This document shows, piece after piece, positions 8,938 through 17,588 of a DNA stretch of 64,000 nt. Under the pieces are notes generated by a model. It did no database searches. It was not told the DNA's origin and saw nothing but the letters and a program-made list of their open reading frames with translations. The stretch is from the NCBI RefSeq assembly GCF_016615815.1, contig NZ_CP067112.1, forward strand, positions 868,001 through 932,000, written 5' to 3'. How positions within the stretch are numbered: position 1 is the first letter of the stretch; each line of letters begins with the position of its first letter. The DNA is from Luteimonas sp. MC1572 (GTDB taxonomy: Bacteria > Pseudomonadota > Gammaproteobacteria > Xanthomonadales > Xanthomonadaceae). Both the position numbers and the translations under genes were made by a program.

Positions 8938-10932
8938 ATGGGGGGAACGAACAGGCGATCGCGGGGCGGGCGCGTCGCTGCCCGGCGTCGGGCGGGGGCG
9001 TGGCGCGCGGTGCTGGCGGTCGTGCTGCCGATCGGCGCAGCCACCGCGGTACCGCCGACGGACGAAGCCCTGCTGCGCCGCGCCGAATATCTCGACGTCA
9101 CGATCTCGCCGCGCGGCGACTACCTGGCGATGCGGCTGCCGTTCGATGACCGCACCGTGCTCGCGATCGTGCGCCGCGCCGATGGCACCACCACCGCCAC
9201 GATCGACCCCGGGAAGGAGGGCTACGTCGATGCCACCGCCTGGGTGGGCGACGAACGACTGTTTGCCACGTGGTCCCGCAAGTTCGGCAACGTGGCCGAG
9301 CCCTACAGCATGTGGTCGTTGCAGAGCATCGACGTCGACGGCAGCAATCGTCGTGCATTCCACGGCAGCGTGGTCGATCCGATGGTCCACGACCAGGAAC
9401 GCGTGCTGGTGGCGGAGTGCGTCAAGGTCTTGAGTGGCGCGTGCCAGACCCGCCTGCGCGAGGCCAGCACGACCGGCCGCGGCAAGCTGCGCGACATCGT
9501 GGATGGCCCGGTGCCGGATGCGAATTTCGTCACCGACCGGACCGGGCGGCCGATCTTCGCCCATGCCACCGATGATGACGACATCCAGCGCACGTTCCTG
9601 CGTCGCGGCGATGCGTGGGTCGCGGTCAACGACGAGTCCACCTCCGGGGTCGAGGTGTTTCCGATCGGCGCCAGCCACGACCTGCGCCATGGTTACCTGT
9701 GGTCGGAGCGCTTGGCGGGGCCGGATGTCATCGAGCGGATCGACCTGCAAACCGGGGCCCGCGACGTCGTGGCCAGTGACCCAGAACTGACCCCGGCCAT
9801 GCTGGTGCATTCGTTCGACCGCAGCGAAGTGATCGGCGTGCAGGTCGGCACGGGCGTGCCCGCGCTGCGCTTCTTCGATGAGACGCATCCGCACGCGCAG
9901 CTGTATCGCGAGCTTGCCAGCGCATTCCCGGAAGACCGCGTGCTGGTGAGCAGCGCCACGCGCGATGGTCGGAAGGCCGTCGTCCACGTCTCGGGCGACC
10001 GCGAGCCGGGCACCTTCCACCTTCTCGACGTCGCCACCGGTGACCTCAGCCTGCTGGTACGCAGCCGCCATTGGCTGCAGCGCGACACGCTCGCGCGACA
10101 GGTGCCGGTCACCATCCCGGCGCGCGACGGCGTGGTGTTGCACGGTTACCTCACGCGACCCCTCGCCGCCGCCGACGCGCCCCTGGTGGTGCTGGTCCAC
10201 GGCGGTCCTTTCGGCGTTTCCGACGCCTGGGGCTTCGACGAGGAAGTGCAGATGCTCGCGGCGCGCGGTTACGCCGTGCTGCAGGTCAATTTCCGTGGCT
10301 CCGGCGGTCGCGGCCGCGCCTTCATCGAGTCCGGCTACCGGCAATGGGGTGGCCGCATGCAGGACGACCTGAGCGATTCAACGCGGTGGGCGCAGTCGCA
10401 GCCGGGCATCGATCCGCGCCGTGCCTGCATCTGGGGAGCGAGCTACGGAGGGTACGCGGCGGTCATGGCCACGGTGCGACAGCCGGACATGTACGCCTGT
10501 GCCATCGGGGTCTCCGGGCCCTACAACCTGCCGACCATGTACGCGTGGGGTGATACCCGACGCTCGCGCTGGGGCAAGGGCCGGCTTGAAACGACCCTGG
10601 GTCGGGACGGCGCGGCGCTGGTCGAAAACTCGCCCACGCAGCATGCCGCGCGGATCCAGGTGTCGCTGCTGCTGGTGCAGGGTGGTCGCGACGAACGCGT
10701 GCCGCCACAGCACCTGCGCGAGATGCGGCGCGCGCTGGATGACGCCCGCAGGGCGTACGAGGTGTACCTGCCGCGCGAGGAAACGCACGGATTCTTCTCG
10801 GACACCGCACGCAGGGAGTACTACCGCCGGGTGTTCGCGTTCCTGGGGAAGCATCTCCCAACCGGCGAGGGCGCGGCCGCCACGGCGATGCCATATGGTG
10901 GCGGCTCCACGGACGAGCGAGAAGGACGATGA
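8938..10932 (+). CDS. S9 family prolyl oligopeptidase-type peptidase
   Basis: A 664-residue protein with a beta-propeller-like N-terminal half and an alpha/beta-hydrolase C-terminal half. The catalytic triad is readable: Ser502 in GASYGG, Asp585 in GGRDERVP and His617 in ETHGF. HGGP near residue 420 is the usual oxyanion segment. The N-terminus is Arg-rich then hydrophobic (AWRAVLAVVLPIGAATA), consistent with export. A strong AAGGGGAG ribosome site lies at 8924-8931. The stop overlaps the next start by four bases (ATGA), so it is coupled to the DUF4349 lipoprotein gene. Confidence 0.9.
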   Translation: MGGTNRRSRGGRVAARRRAGAWRAVLAVVLPIGAATAVPPTDEALLRRAEYLDVTISPRGDYLAMRLPFDDRTVLAIVRRADGTTTATIDPGKEGYVDATAWVGDERLFATWSRKFGNVAEPYSMWSLQSIDVDGSNRRAFHGSVVDPMVHDQERVLVAECVKVLSGACQTRLREASTTGRGKLRDIVDGPVPDANFVTDRTGRPIFAHATDDDDIQRTFLRRGDAWVAVNDESTSGVEVFPIGASHDLRHGYLWSERLAGPDVIERIDLQTGARDVVASDPELTPAMLVHSFDRSEVIGVQVGTGVPALRFFDETHPHAQLYRELASAFPEDRVLVSSATRDGRKAVVHVSGDREPGTFHLLDVATGDLSLLVRSRHWLQRDTLARQVPVTIPARDGVVLHGYLTRPLAAADAPLVVLVHGGPFGVSDAWGFDEEVQMLAARGYAVLQVNFRGSGGRGRAFIESGYRQWGGRMQDDLSDSTRWAQSQPGIDPRRACIWGASYGGYAAVMATVRQPDMYACAIGVSGPYNLPTMYAWGDTRRSRWGKGRLETTLGRDGAALVENSPTQHAARIQVSLLLVQGGRDERVPPQHLREMRRALDDARRAYEVYLPREETHGFFSDTARREYYRRVFAFLGKHLPTGEGAAATAMPYGGGSTDEREGR

Positions 10933-11765
10933 CGGCACGCTGCAACCTGCTTGATTCCAGGCGAGTGCGCTGGTTGGCGTTGCCCCTGGTCGCGATGCTC
11001 GCGGCTTGTGGTGCGCAGGACGCGTCACGGTCGGAGGCGATGGACTACGGCGCCGCCTCGGCACCGGCACCGATGGCGGATGCTGCAGCGCCCGCGGCGG
11101 GCGGGCAGGAATTCCTCGCCTACGAGCACAGCGCCGGCATCTCGCTGGCCCCCGACGCGATCCAGCCGCGGCTGCGCGAGGCACAGGCGGCATGCAACGA
11201 CGGGCGCTTCGGTGCGTGCGTGGTGCTCAACCTGTCGCAGCAGGGCGGCGACTATCCCAGCGCCAGCCTGGGGGTGCGCATCGTGCCGGAAGGCGTGGAG
11301 CCGATGATCGCGCTGGCCAGCGCGGGCGCGGAGCTCGGCCATCGCAGCACCCACGCCGAGGATCTCGCCGTGGTGGTGCGCGACAACGCGCTGGCCGCGG
11401 AGCGCCTGCGCAACGAGCGTGCGCGGCTGCAGGAGTTCCAGGCGCGCCGCGACCTGGCGGTGGCCGACATGATCGCGCTGTCGCAGCGGCTGGCCGAGAC
11501 CGAGGCCGCGCTGGAAGCCATCGAGCAGCAAGCCGCACAGCATCGCCGGCGCATCGACACCCAGCTGCTGACGATCAATTTCCAGGCCACCCGCACCCAG
11601 CAGGGACGCAACGAGGTCGCGCTCGCGGTGCGCGACATCGGCGCCACCCTGGCAACCGGCACGGCGTGGACGATCCGCGCGGCGGCGTTCCTGCTGCCAC
11701 TCGTGGCCGTGCTCGGGATCCTGCTGGTGCTGCTGCGTCGCTGGCGCCGCCGCCGCAAGGGCTGA
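10929..11765 (+). CDS. DUF4349 lipoprotein with coiled coil and C-terminal membrane segment
   Basis: A 278-residue protein with a lipobox at LVAMLAAC, an Ala/Pro-rich linker, a central globular region, a coiled coil (residues about 150-205, rich in AERLRNERARLQEF-type heptads) and one C-terminal helix (AAAFLLPLVAVLGILLVLL) followed by an Arg/Lys-rich tail. That order matches DUF4349. No activity is established for the family. Lipid anchoring at one end and a C-terminal transmembrane helix at the other means the coiled coil lies on the periplasmic side. It overlaps the S9 peptidase gene by four bases. Confidence 0.82.
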   Translation: MTARCNLLDSRRVRWLALPLVAMLAACGAQDASRSEAMDYGAASAPAPMADAAAPAAGGQEFLAYEHSAGISLAPDAIQPRLREAQAACNDGRFGACVVLNLSQQGGDYPSASLGVRIVPEGVEPMIALASAGAELGHRSTHAEDLAVVVRDNALAAERLRNERARLQEFQARRDLAVADMIALSQRLAETEAALEAIEQQAAQHRRRIDTQLLTINFQATRTQQGRNEVALAVRDIGATLATGTAWTIRAAAFLLPLVAVLGILLVLLRRWRRRRKG

Positions 11766-11789
11766 CCGCCGCTGGCGGGAATTTGCGGG

Positions 11790-12086
11790 TCAGGCCTCGT
11801 CGTCTTCCTCGAATTCCACCAGCGCGTCGAGGTCGAACGACAGCGCCTCGACCGCCTCGCGCACCTTGCGCCCGGTGGACTCGTTGGGGACCTCGATCTC
11901 GATGGCGTGCATCTTCGGACCGGCAACGTCGCTCAGGCCAGCGGAGCTGGAATCGGCATCGTCGAGGCTCGGCATCAGGTCGGAGACCTCCTCGACGTGC
12001 TCGATGCCTTCGACGCTCTGCAGCAGGTTGATCACCGCGCGTGCGGTGGCGTCGGAGCTGGTGAGGAGGATGCGGAGCAGTGCCAT
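11790..12086 (-). CDS. Small conserved acidic protein of unknown function
   Basis: A 98-residue protein opening MALLRILLTSSDATARAV and ending in a strongly acidic FEEDDEA tail. No signal peptide or membrane helix is visible, so it is probably cytoplasmic. The N-terminal LLRILLTSSD and the AIEIEVPN segment suggest a small alpha/beta fold. I recall similar unannotated proteins in related genomes but cannot name a family. A GGAT ribosome site (rev. strand) precedes the ATG. It converges on the DUF4349 gene with 24 bases between. Confidence 0.7.
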   Translation of the reverse strand: MALLRILLTSSDATARAVINLLQSVEGIEHVEEVSDLMPSLDDADSSSAGLSDVAGPKMHAIEIEVPNESTGRKVREAVEALSFDLDALVEFEEDDEA

Positions 12087-12172
12087 CGGAAATCCTTCGG
12101 ACGAACGCAGGGGGATGCCCGCAGGCTAGGAAGCCGCGGGCCAACGCCGCGTGACGGCGCGTGCGCCGCGCG

Positions 12173-13114
12173 TCACATTGCGGGCGGGCTGCGCACCGGC
12201 ACGCTGATGTTGCACAGGTCGATGTGGCCGGCCGGGCGCAGGTACCAGCCGTCGCGGCGGTTGCGGCGCGATTCCACCATGGCGTCGAACAGCGGCGTGT
12301 CGGTGCGCAGCACCTCGAGCGCCGTGCGTTCGGCAGCCGGCACCTCCGACGCCAACCGGATCGCGGTGATCGCGGTGCGCTGCGCCGGATCTTCGTAGAA
12401 GCCGAGCGGACCGGTACCGCGCGGCAGCACGCTCAGGTGTTCCATGCCCTGCAGCACGCGGCCGACCACGGTGATGTTGCGGTCGAGCTGGCGCGGCGAC
12501 TGGCCGGTGACGACGTACAGCTCCGTGCCGTTGCTCGAGTCCGCCGCCATGTCGCGTCCGGCGCCCAGCGTGCCGTAGCAGTGGGCAAGCCAGGCCTGGC
12601 CCTCGTGCGGGTCGCGCGCGGCCGGGAAGCCGGCGGCGAAGCCCGTCTCAGGCGCCCAGCCGTCGCGGTCGGGCAGGGCGTGGAACGCAAGACCTTCGGC
12701 GGCGCGCGAGAACTCCGCCGGGAGCTTCGGCTTGGCCGTGCCGATCGGCCTGCCCGGCACGCCCTCCTCGGTGATGTCCCCGAACTGGACCACGAAGTTG
12801 TCCTGCGACCGGTACAGCGTCAGCCCGTTCCAGAAGCCTTCCTTCGCCAGCGTGCGGATGTTGGCGACGTGTTCCGGCGCGAAGTCGGGGGCGAGTTCGA
12901 TCACCACCCGGCCGGCAGCGAGGTCGAGGTACAGGGTGCTGGCGGGATCCGGCGTGCGCCAGTCGCCGGGCCGCGAGGCGTCCAGCAGCTCCTGGGTGGT
13001 CTTCGGCTTGCCGGCGCCGGCATCGGTGGACACGGGTTCGGCCGCGGTGGCCGTCCACAGGGTGCAGGCGGCGGCAAGCAGCGCGAGGGGCGGCAAGGAT
13101 CGGATCGGGTGCAC
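12173..13114 (-). CDS. Exported cyclophilin-type peptidylprolyl isomerase
   Basis: A 313-residue protein with a signal peptide ([21 protein letters not shown]) and a cyclophilin-like domain: [22 protein letters not shown] is followed by [20 protein letters not shown] and later [13 protein letters not shown]. It is longer than a minimal cyclophilin (about 165 residues), with an insert between the two halves and a C-terminal extension. The start is GTG at 13114, chosen because a clear CAGGAG site sits 6 bases upstream and because it begins the signal peptide; no ATG fits. It likely assists folding of envelope proteins. Confidence 0.87.
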   Translation of the reverse strand: MHPIRSLPPLALLAAACTLWTATAAEPVSTDAGAGKPKTTQELLDASRPGDWRTPDPASTLYLDLAAGRVVIELAPDFAPEHVANIRTLAKEGFWNGLTLYRSQDNFVVQFGDITEEGVPGRPIGTAKPKLPAEFSRAAEGLAFHALPDRDGWAPETGFAAGFPAARDPHEGQAWLAHCYGTLGAGRDMAADSSNGTELYVVTGQSPRQLDRNITVVGRVLQGMEHLSVLPRGTGPLGFYEDPAQRTAITAIRLASEVPAAERTALEVLRTDTPLFDAMVESRRNRRDGWYLRPAGHIDLCNISVPVRSPPAM

Positions 13115-13197
13115 GGCGGGCTCCTGGAAGGTGTCCCCGATTGTTGCCGAAGTGGCGCCGCGCTGCCGACGTGCGCGGTGACTAATGGCACGCTCGC

Positions 13198-13220
13198 TAT
13201 ACATAACTGGACACTAGTCT
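13198..13220 (+). promoter_or_regulatory. Candidate promoter/operator of the PadR operon
   Basis: An AT-rich spot in a GC-rich gap: TATACAT at 13198-13204 resembles a -10 element, and ACTGG-ACA-CTAGT at 13207-13219 is an imperfect palindrome (four of five pairs). No convincing -35 is seen and no ribosome site precedes the ATG at 13227. PadR regulators often bind palindromes at their own promoter, so autoregulation is plausible but only inferred. Confidence 0.35.
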
Positions 13221-13226
13221 GTGCCC

Positions 13227-13589
13227 ATGGTCGATGCCGACGCCACCCTGAGGAAGTTCCAGCGCGAACTGAGCGCCGGCACGGTGTCGCTGGCGCTGCT
13301 CGCGGTGCTGTCGCGCTCCGGCGAGCCGATGTACGGCTACCAGATCGCCAAGACGCTGGAGCGCTTCGGCGAGGGTGTGCTCAGCGGCAAGCAGAGCGCG
13401 CTGTATCCAGTGCTGCGCAACCTCGAGGCCACCGGGCTGCTGGCGAGCCACGTCGAACCGTCGATGGCCGGGCCGCCACGCCGCTACTACCGCATCACCG
13501 ACGCCGGGCGCGACGCCCTGCGCGCGTGGGCCGCCGCCTGGCATGCGACCCGCGATTCCGTCGACACCGTCCTGGAGGGGATTCCATGA
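13227..13589 (+). CDS. PadR family transcriptional regulator
   Basis: A 120-residue winged-helix protein. GTVSLALLAVLSRSGEPMYG, YQIAKTLERF, SALYPVLRNLEATGLL and RRYYRITDAG are the classic PadR segments; the short C-terminal helix for dimerisation follows. A GTG two codons earlier (13221) is a possible alternative start. It overlaps the following membrane sensor gene by four bases (ATGA), an arrangement seen for PadR regulators that control a membrane partner. Confidence 0.9.
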   Translation: MVDADATLRKFQRELSAGTVSLALLAVLSRSGEPMYGYQIAKTLERFGEGVLSGKQSALYPVLRNLEATGLLASHVEPSMAGPPRRYYRITDAGRDALRAWAAAWHATRDSVDTVLEGIP

Positions 13590-14491
13590 ACACCGCGCTG
13601 CCCACAAGCATTCCCGCCTATCTGGAGCACCTGCGCCGCTCCCTTGCGGGCGCGGACCCCGCGCTGGTGCATGACGCGCTGTACGACGCGGAGGAATACC
13701 TGCGCTCGGAGCTCGCCGAAAACCCGGGCATGTCCGAGGCTGAGGTGATCGCCGCGGTGGCGTCCAGCTATGGCGACCCGGACGAGGTTGCCGACATCTA
13801 CCGCGACACCGAGGCCACCGTGGAGACCGCCCTGCGTGCGCCGCCGCCGCCGCAGCGCAAGTCGCTGGCAGGCCGCTTCTTCGGCGTGGCCGCCGACCCG
13901 CGAGCGTATGCGTCGCTGTTCTACATGGTGCTGGCGCTGGCCACCGGCATCTTCTACTTCACCTGGGTGGTGGCCGGCCTGTCGATGTCGGCGGGCCTGG
14001 CGGTGCTGATCATCGGCATCCCGTTCGTGATCCTGTTCTTCGGCTCGGTACGGGTGCTGTCGCTGGTGGAAGGCCGGATCGTGGAAGTGATGCTCGGCGA
14101 GCGCATGCCGCGCCGGCCGCTCTACAGTGCGCGCGGGCGCAGCATCTGGCGGCGCATCGGTGACATGTTCAGCGATCCGCGCACCTGGAGCACGATGCTC
14201 TACATGCTGCTGATGCTGCCGCTTGGCATCCTGTATTTCTCAGTCGCGGCGACGTTGGGCAGCGTGGCCCTGGGCTTCATCGCGGCCCCGCTGGCCCTGC
14301 TGCCGGGCTTTGAACTCAATGTGTGGATGTTCGGCATCGACCTGCCGGCCGAAGCGCCGTGGCTGCTGCCGCTGGTGTCGCTGGCCGGGGTGCTGCTGCT
14401 GTTCGCGACGCTGCACCTGGCGCGCGGCGTCGGCCGCCTGCACGGACGCTTCGCGAAGCACCTGCTGGTGAAGTCGGCGCAGTACGCCTGA
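13586..14491 (+). CDS. HAAS plus sensor-domain membrane protein
   Basis: A 301-residue protein. Residues 1-75 match a HAAS/DUF1700-like signalling helical domain (YLEHLRRSLA, ALYDAEEYLRSEL, VASSYGDPDEVADIY). After a Pro-rich linker come two similar membrane units, around residues 95-180 and 190-270, each with paired helices ending in a charged segment (FFGSVRVLSLVEGRIVEVML); this resembles the stand-alone Sensor domain better known at the N-terminus of histidine kinases. No kinase is adjacent. Coupling to PadR suggests a membrane component of an envelope or signal response, but ligand and output are unknown. Confidence 0.78.
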   Translation: MNTALPTSIPAYLEHLRRSLAGADPALVHDALYDAEEYLRSELAENPGMSEAEVIAAVASSYGDPDEVADIYRDTEATVETALRAPPPPQRKSLAGRFFGVAADPRAYASLFYMVLALATGIFYFTWVVAGLSMSAGLAVLIIGIPFVILFFGSVRVLSLVEGRIVEVMLGERMPRRPLYSARGRSIWRRIGDMFSDPRTWSTMLYMLLMLPLGILYFSVAATLGSVALGFIAAPLALLPGFELNVWMFGIDLPAEAPWLLPLVSLAGVLLLFATLHLARGVGRLHGRFAKHLLVKSAQYA

Positions 14492-14536
14492 GCGAGCGCG
14501 GCCCGCCGGCCACCGCGGGGCGGCGCCGGCGCGGCG

Positions 14537-15838
14537 TCAGCGCGGCTTGCGCGCCGCAGGCACCGGTGCGGACGGCGCGGCCTGCGCCATCGGCGGCGCG
14601 GCGTACCGCGCGATGAAGTCACGTACCTGCGGATACACCTGGGTGCGCCAGCGGCGGCCGCTGAAAATGCCGTAATGACCGGCGCCCTCGACGGTCAGGT
14701 GCTCGCGGTGCGCATCGTCCACGCCCGTGCACAGCACGTGCGCGGCGCGGGTCTGGCCCTGGCCCGAGATGTCGTCGAGCTCGCCTTCGATGGTCAGCAA
14801 TGCGGTGCCGGTGATCGCCGACGGATCGACGCGCTCTCCGGCCACGTCCCACAGGCCGCGCGGCAGCAGGTGCTGCTGGAACACCACGCTGATGGTGTCG
14901 AGGTAGTACTCGGCCGGCATGTCGAGTACGGCGTTGTACTCGTCGTAGAAGCGGCGGTGCGATGACGCGTCGTCGAGGTCGCCCTGCACCAGGCTGCTGT
15001 AGAAATCCCAGTGCGACATGAAATGGCGCTCCGGGTTCATCGCCACGAAGCCGGTGTGCTGCAGGAAGCCCGGATAGACGCGGCGGCCCTGGCCGGGATA
15101 GTCCTGCGGCACGGTGTGGATGACGTTGCCGCTGAACCAAGACAGCGGTTTCTGGGTGGCCAGCGTATTGACCGCGGTCGGCGATTCGCGGGTGTCGATC
15201 GGCCCGCCCATCATCACCAGCGAGCGCGGCGTCGGTTCACCACGCGCCGCCATCAGCGATACCGCTGCCAGCACCGGCACTGTCGGCTGGCAGACGCTGA
15301 TCACGTGCAGCCGCTGGGCGCCGATGTGGCGGATGAACTCTTCGATGTAGGCGACGTAGTCGTCCAGGGTGAACGCACCGGCTTCGGTCGGGACCATGCG
15401 CGCGTCGACCCAGTCGGTGATGTACACCTTGTGGTCGGGCAGCAGGGTGCGCACGGTGTCGCGCAGCAGCGTGGCGTGGTGGCCGGACAGCGGCGCCACC
15501 ACCAGCACGGTCGGCTGGTCCTTCATCCCGAGGATGTTGGCGGCGTCGTCGGTGTAGCGCTTGAAGCGCAGCAGGCGGCAGAACGGCTTGTCCAGCGCGA
15601 CCTTCTCCACCACCGGCACGTCGTGGCCGTCCTTGACCACCTGGTGGATCGCGAACGGCGGCTTTTCGTAGTCCTTGCCGATGCGGTACAGCAGCTCGTT
15701 GGCGGCCGACGCGCGATCGGCACCCGGCAGCGACGACAGCCAGGTGCCGTCGGTGCCGAAGATCCGCGCGTTGGCGCGCGCCAGTTCGGTGAAGGGTGCC
15801 ATCCAGGTGCGGTTGAGCTCGTGGAGCTGGTAAAGCAT
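14537..15838 (-). CDS. phaZ: Intracellular polyhydroxyalkanoate depolymerase
   Basis: A 433-residue alpha/beta-hydrolase opening MLYQLHELNRTWMAPF, typical of intracellular PhaZ. The nucleophile motif VISVCQPT carries Cys, as in the Ralstonia-type intracellular depolymerases, rather than the Ser of extracellular ones. A late GAGHYGIFSGRRWR segment supplies the catalytic His. It would mobilise stored polyhydroxybutyrate. No PHA synthase or phasin gene lies in the window. The C-terminal tail is Ala/Pro-rich and probably disordered. A TATGCT box (reverse of 15872-15877) is a possible -10. Confidence 0.9.
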   Translation of the reverse strand: MLYQLHELNRTWMAPFTELARANARIFGTDGTWLSSLPGADRASAANELLYRIGKDYEKPPFAIHQVVKDGHDVPVVEKVALDKPFCRLLRFKRYTDDAANILGMKDQPTVLVVAPLSGHHATLLRDTVRTLLPDHKVYITDWVDARMVPTEAGAFTLDDYVAYIEEFIRHIGAQRLHVISVCQPTVPVLAAVSLMAARGEPTPRSLVMMGGPIDTRESPTAVNTLATQKPLSWFSGNVIHTVPQDYPGQGRRVYPGFLQHTGFVAMNPERHFMSHWDFYSSLVQGDLDDASSHRRFYDEYNAVLDMPAEYYLDTISVVFQQHLLPRGLWDVAGERVDPSAITGTALLTIEGELDDISGQGQTRAAHVLCTGVDDAHREHLTVEGAGHYGIFSGRRWRTQVYPQVRDFIARYAAPPMAQAAPSAPVPAARKPR

Positions 15839-15952
15839 TGTCGGAAGCCCGGTCTGTAAGTGCTGCGACGCAGCATAACGCAGGCCGTGTGCAAGGGCGG
15901 TATGCCGGCCGCAGGCCCCTCCAGCGACGATCGGCGGCCGCGGACGGGGGGG

Positions 15953-16546
15953 CTAGGCCAGCTCCAGCGCGGTCGCCCCCGGCACCAGGCCCGGCGACAG
16001 CCAGCAGTGCGAACCCAGTGCACGGAAGCCCGCGGCCTCGAAACGCTGGCGGTAGAAGCGCCCGGGACGGCGGCGGAAATCATGGTCGTCGCCTTCCGCC
16101 TCATCCTCGCGCGCGAAGGTTTCCAGGAACGCCACGCCGCCGCACAGCTCGGCAAGGCCGGGCAGGCCGCGATCGATCTCGCGGACTTCGAGGTAGTGCA
16201 GCACGTCGCTGCAGACCACCAGGTCGGCAGGCGCGCACGGCCGCAGCGAGGCGAAGTCGCCGAAGCGCGCGAAGTGCAGGTTGCGACGGCGGCCATGGCG
16301 GGCGATCGCGTACTCGCTGCTGTCGAAGCCGAGGTATTCCACCGCGGGACGCAGCTTGAGCAGCGGCGCGCGCCATGCGCCTTCGCCGCAGCCGATGTCG
16401 AGCACCGTGCGCAGCGGGCGCTCGAGGTGGTACTCCGCCGTGGCCACGGCCAGCGCCACCTTTCGCGCCAGCCGCTGGCGCCCGCCGATGCCGCCGCCCC
16501 GGTACCAGCGGTCGAAGTAGTCGCGGTCATAGGTCTTGTTGTCCAT
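15953..16546 (-). CDS. Class I SAM-dependent methyltransferase
   Basis: A 197-residue soluble protein. VLDIGCGEGAW (about residues 48-58) is motif I for SAM binding, YLGFDSSEYA supplies the acidic ribose-binding residue and DLVVCSDVLHYL is motif IV. The N-terminus (TYDRDYFDRWYRG) is typical of small methyltransferases in this family. The substrate cannot be told. It is divergent from the CopD-like gene at 16615 with 68 bases between. Confidence 0.85.
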   Translation of the reverse strand: MDNKTYDRDYFDRWYRGGGIGGRQRLARKVALAVATAEYHLERPLRTVLDIGCGEGAWRAPLLKLRPAVEYLGFDSSEYAIARHGRRRNLHFARFGDFASLRPCAPADLVVCSDVLHYLEVREIDRGLPGLAELCGGVAFLETFAREDEAEGDDHDFRRRPGRFYRQRFEAAGFRALGSHCWLSPGLVPGATALELA

Positions 16547-16614
16547 GGGCGCGCACGATACCGGCTCCGGCGCGCGCCGTGCGATCCTGTGCGGCGAATC
16601 GACACGGGGTGACC

Positions 16615-17067
16615 ATGCAAACCTATCTCTGGATCAAGTCCGCGCACATCGTGCTGGTGATGGCCTGGGTGGCCGCGGCGTTCTACCTGCCGCGCATCCT
16701 GATCAACCTGGTGGAGGCGGGTGGCGAGCCATCGGTGCACGCGCGCCTGGTGCTGATGGGCCGCCGGCTGTACCGCTTCGGCCACGTGATGTTCGGGCTG
16801 GCGGCGGTATTGGGCCTGGTGCTGTGGCTGGGCTACCGGGTGATCCCGGGGTTCCCGACCATGGTCGCCGCCGGCAGCGGCTGGATGCACGCCAAGCTCA
16901 CGCTGGTCGCGCTGCTGTTCGCGCTGTACATCGCCTGCGGGCGCTGGCTGAAGCGCAGCGCAGCCGGCGGCGTGCTGCCGTCGACGCGCGCGCTGCGCTG
17001 GGTCAACGAGATCCCGGTGTTCGTGCTGCTCGGCATTGTGTATCTGGTGCTCGCGAAGCCGTTCTGA
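16615..17067 (+). CDS. CopD/HemJ-like membrane protein
   Basis: A 150-residue protein with four hydrophobic helices: YLWIKSAHIVLVMAWVAAAF at the start, then RFGHVMFGLAAVLGLVLWLG, WMHAKLTLVALLFALYIA and VFVLLGIVYLVLA. The IKSAHIVLVMAWVA and FYLPRIL segments resemble HemJ, the membrane protoporphyrinogen oxidase, and the CopD-like superfamily. His10 in the first helix and the His in WMHAKL could bind haem. Whether it is the cell's HemJ depends on whether hemG or hemY exists elsewhere. Confidence 0.75.
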   Translation: MQTYLWIKSAHIVLVMAWVAAAFYLPRILINLVEAGGEPSVHARLVLMGRRLYRFGHVMFGLAAVLGLVLWLGYRVIPGFPTMVAAGSGWMHAKLTLVALLFALYIACGRWLKRSAAGGVLPSTRALRWVNEIPVFVLLGIVYLVLAKPF

Positions 17068-17139
17068 GCCACGGATGGCGGCTGGCGGATCGCGGCGGGC
17101 GGTGGGCAATCTCCTACTTTCCCGGGCGTCGCGCGGTGC

Positions 17140-17145
17140 TAGGAT
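17140..17145 (+). promoter_or_regulatory. Candidate extended -10 of the immunity/effector pair
   Basis: TGCTAGGAT at 17137-17145 fits an extended -10 (TGN plus TAGGAT) about 30 bases before the lipoprotein start. No clear -35 is seen. It would give a short leader containing the GGAGGA ribosome site at 17165-17170. Confidence 0.3.
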
Positions 17146-17174
17146 CCGGGCTGCTCATGGTCATGGAGGACGTC

Positions 17175-17564
17175 ATGCGAGTTTCCTGCGCTGTTGCCAT
17201 TGCCATGCTTGCTGCCTGCCAGCTGTCCCCTGCGACAGCCACGGATTCAGCAGCGGGGGCCACGTTTCCTCACGAACTCCGCGGCGTTTGGGATGCCTAT
17301 CCCATGCCCTGCGTCGCGGATGAGCCGTCCGACAGCGACATGCGTTTCACGATCAGCGAGCACGTCCGCGGAAACTATGAAGACACCGATACGCTCGTGT
17401 CGATCGAGCGGGTGGCGACGGCACCGATGACATGGCGGGTTGTCGCCACGACCAGTCTGGACCCTTCCGATGATGTTGGTGAGGCGACCATTTATGTTCT
17501 CAAGATGGACACGCTCGCAGTCACCAATGGCGAGCGCGCCGAGGTCTATATCCGCTGCAAATGA
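17175..17564 (+). CDS. Small lipoprotein, probable X-Tfi immunity protein
   Basis: A 129-residue protein with a signal peptide and lipobox (AIAMLAAC, lipidated Cys15; Gln at +2 fits outer-membrane sorting). The mature part is small and polar, with Cys46 and Cys128 possibly disulphide-linked. It matches no family I can name. The ATG at 17175 is preferred over ATGs at 17157 and 17163 because GGAGGA lies 4 bases ahead and it begins the signal peptide exactly. It sits 24 bases upstream of the effector-like gene. X-T4SS effectors that act on the wall are typically paired with periplasmic lipoprotein inhibitors, so immunity is the inferred role. A hand count of 17341-17520 gives about 58 percent G+C, lower than its neighbours. 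Confidence 0.72.
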   Translation: MRVSCAVAIAMLAACQLSPATATDSAAGATFPHELRGVWDAYPMPCVADEPSDSDMRFTISEHVRGNYEDTDTLVSIERVATAPMTWRVVATTSLDPSDDVGEATIYVLKMDTLAVTNGERAEVYIRCK

Positions 17565-17588
17565 TCATGGCTCGGACAAGGATGTCGC

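Noticed and set aside
16615..17067. Naming the four-helix protein HemJ outright
   Set aside because: The resemblance is to the wider CopD/HemJ group; without knowing whether hemG or hemY exists in the genome the assignment is not safe.
17157..17174. Earlier ATGs for the small lipoprotein at 17157 and 17163
   Set aside because: The signal peptide begins at 17175 and GGAGGA is 4 bases ahead of it; the earlier starts would bury the ribosome site inside the gene.
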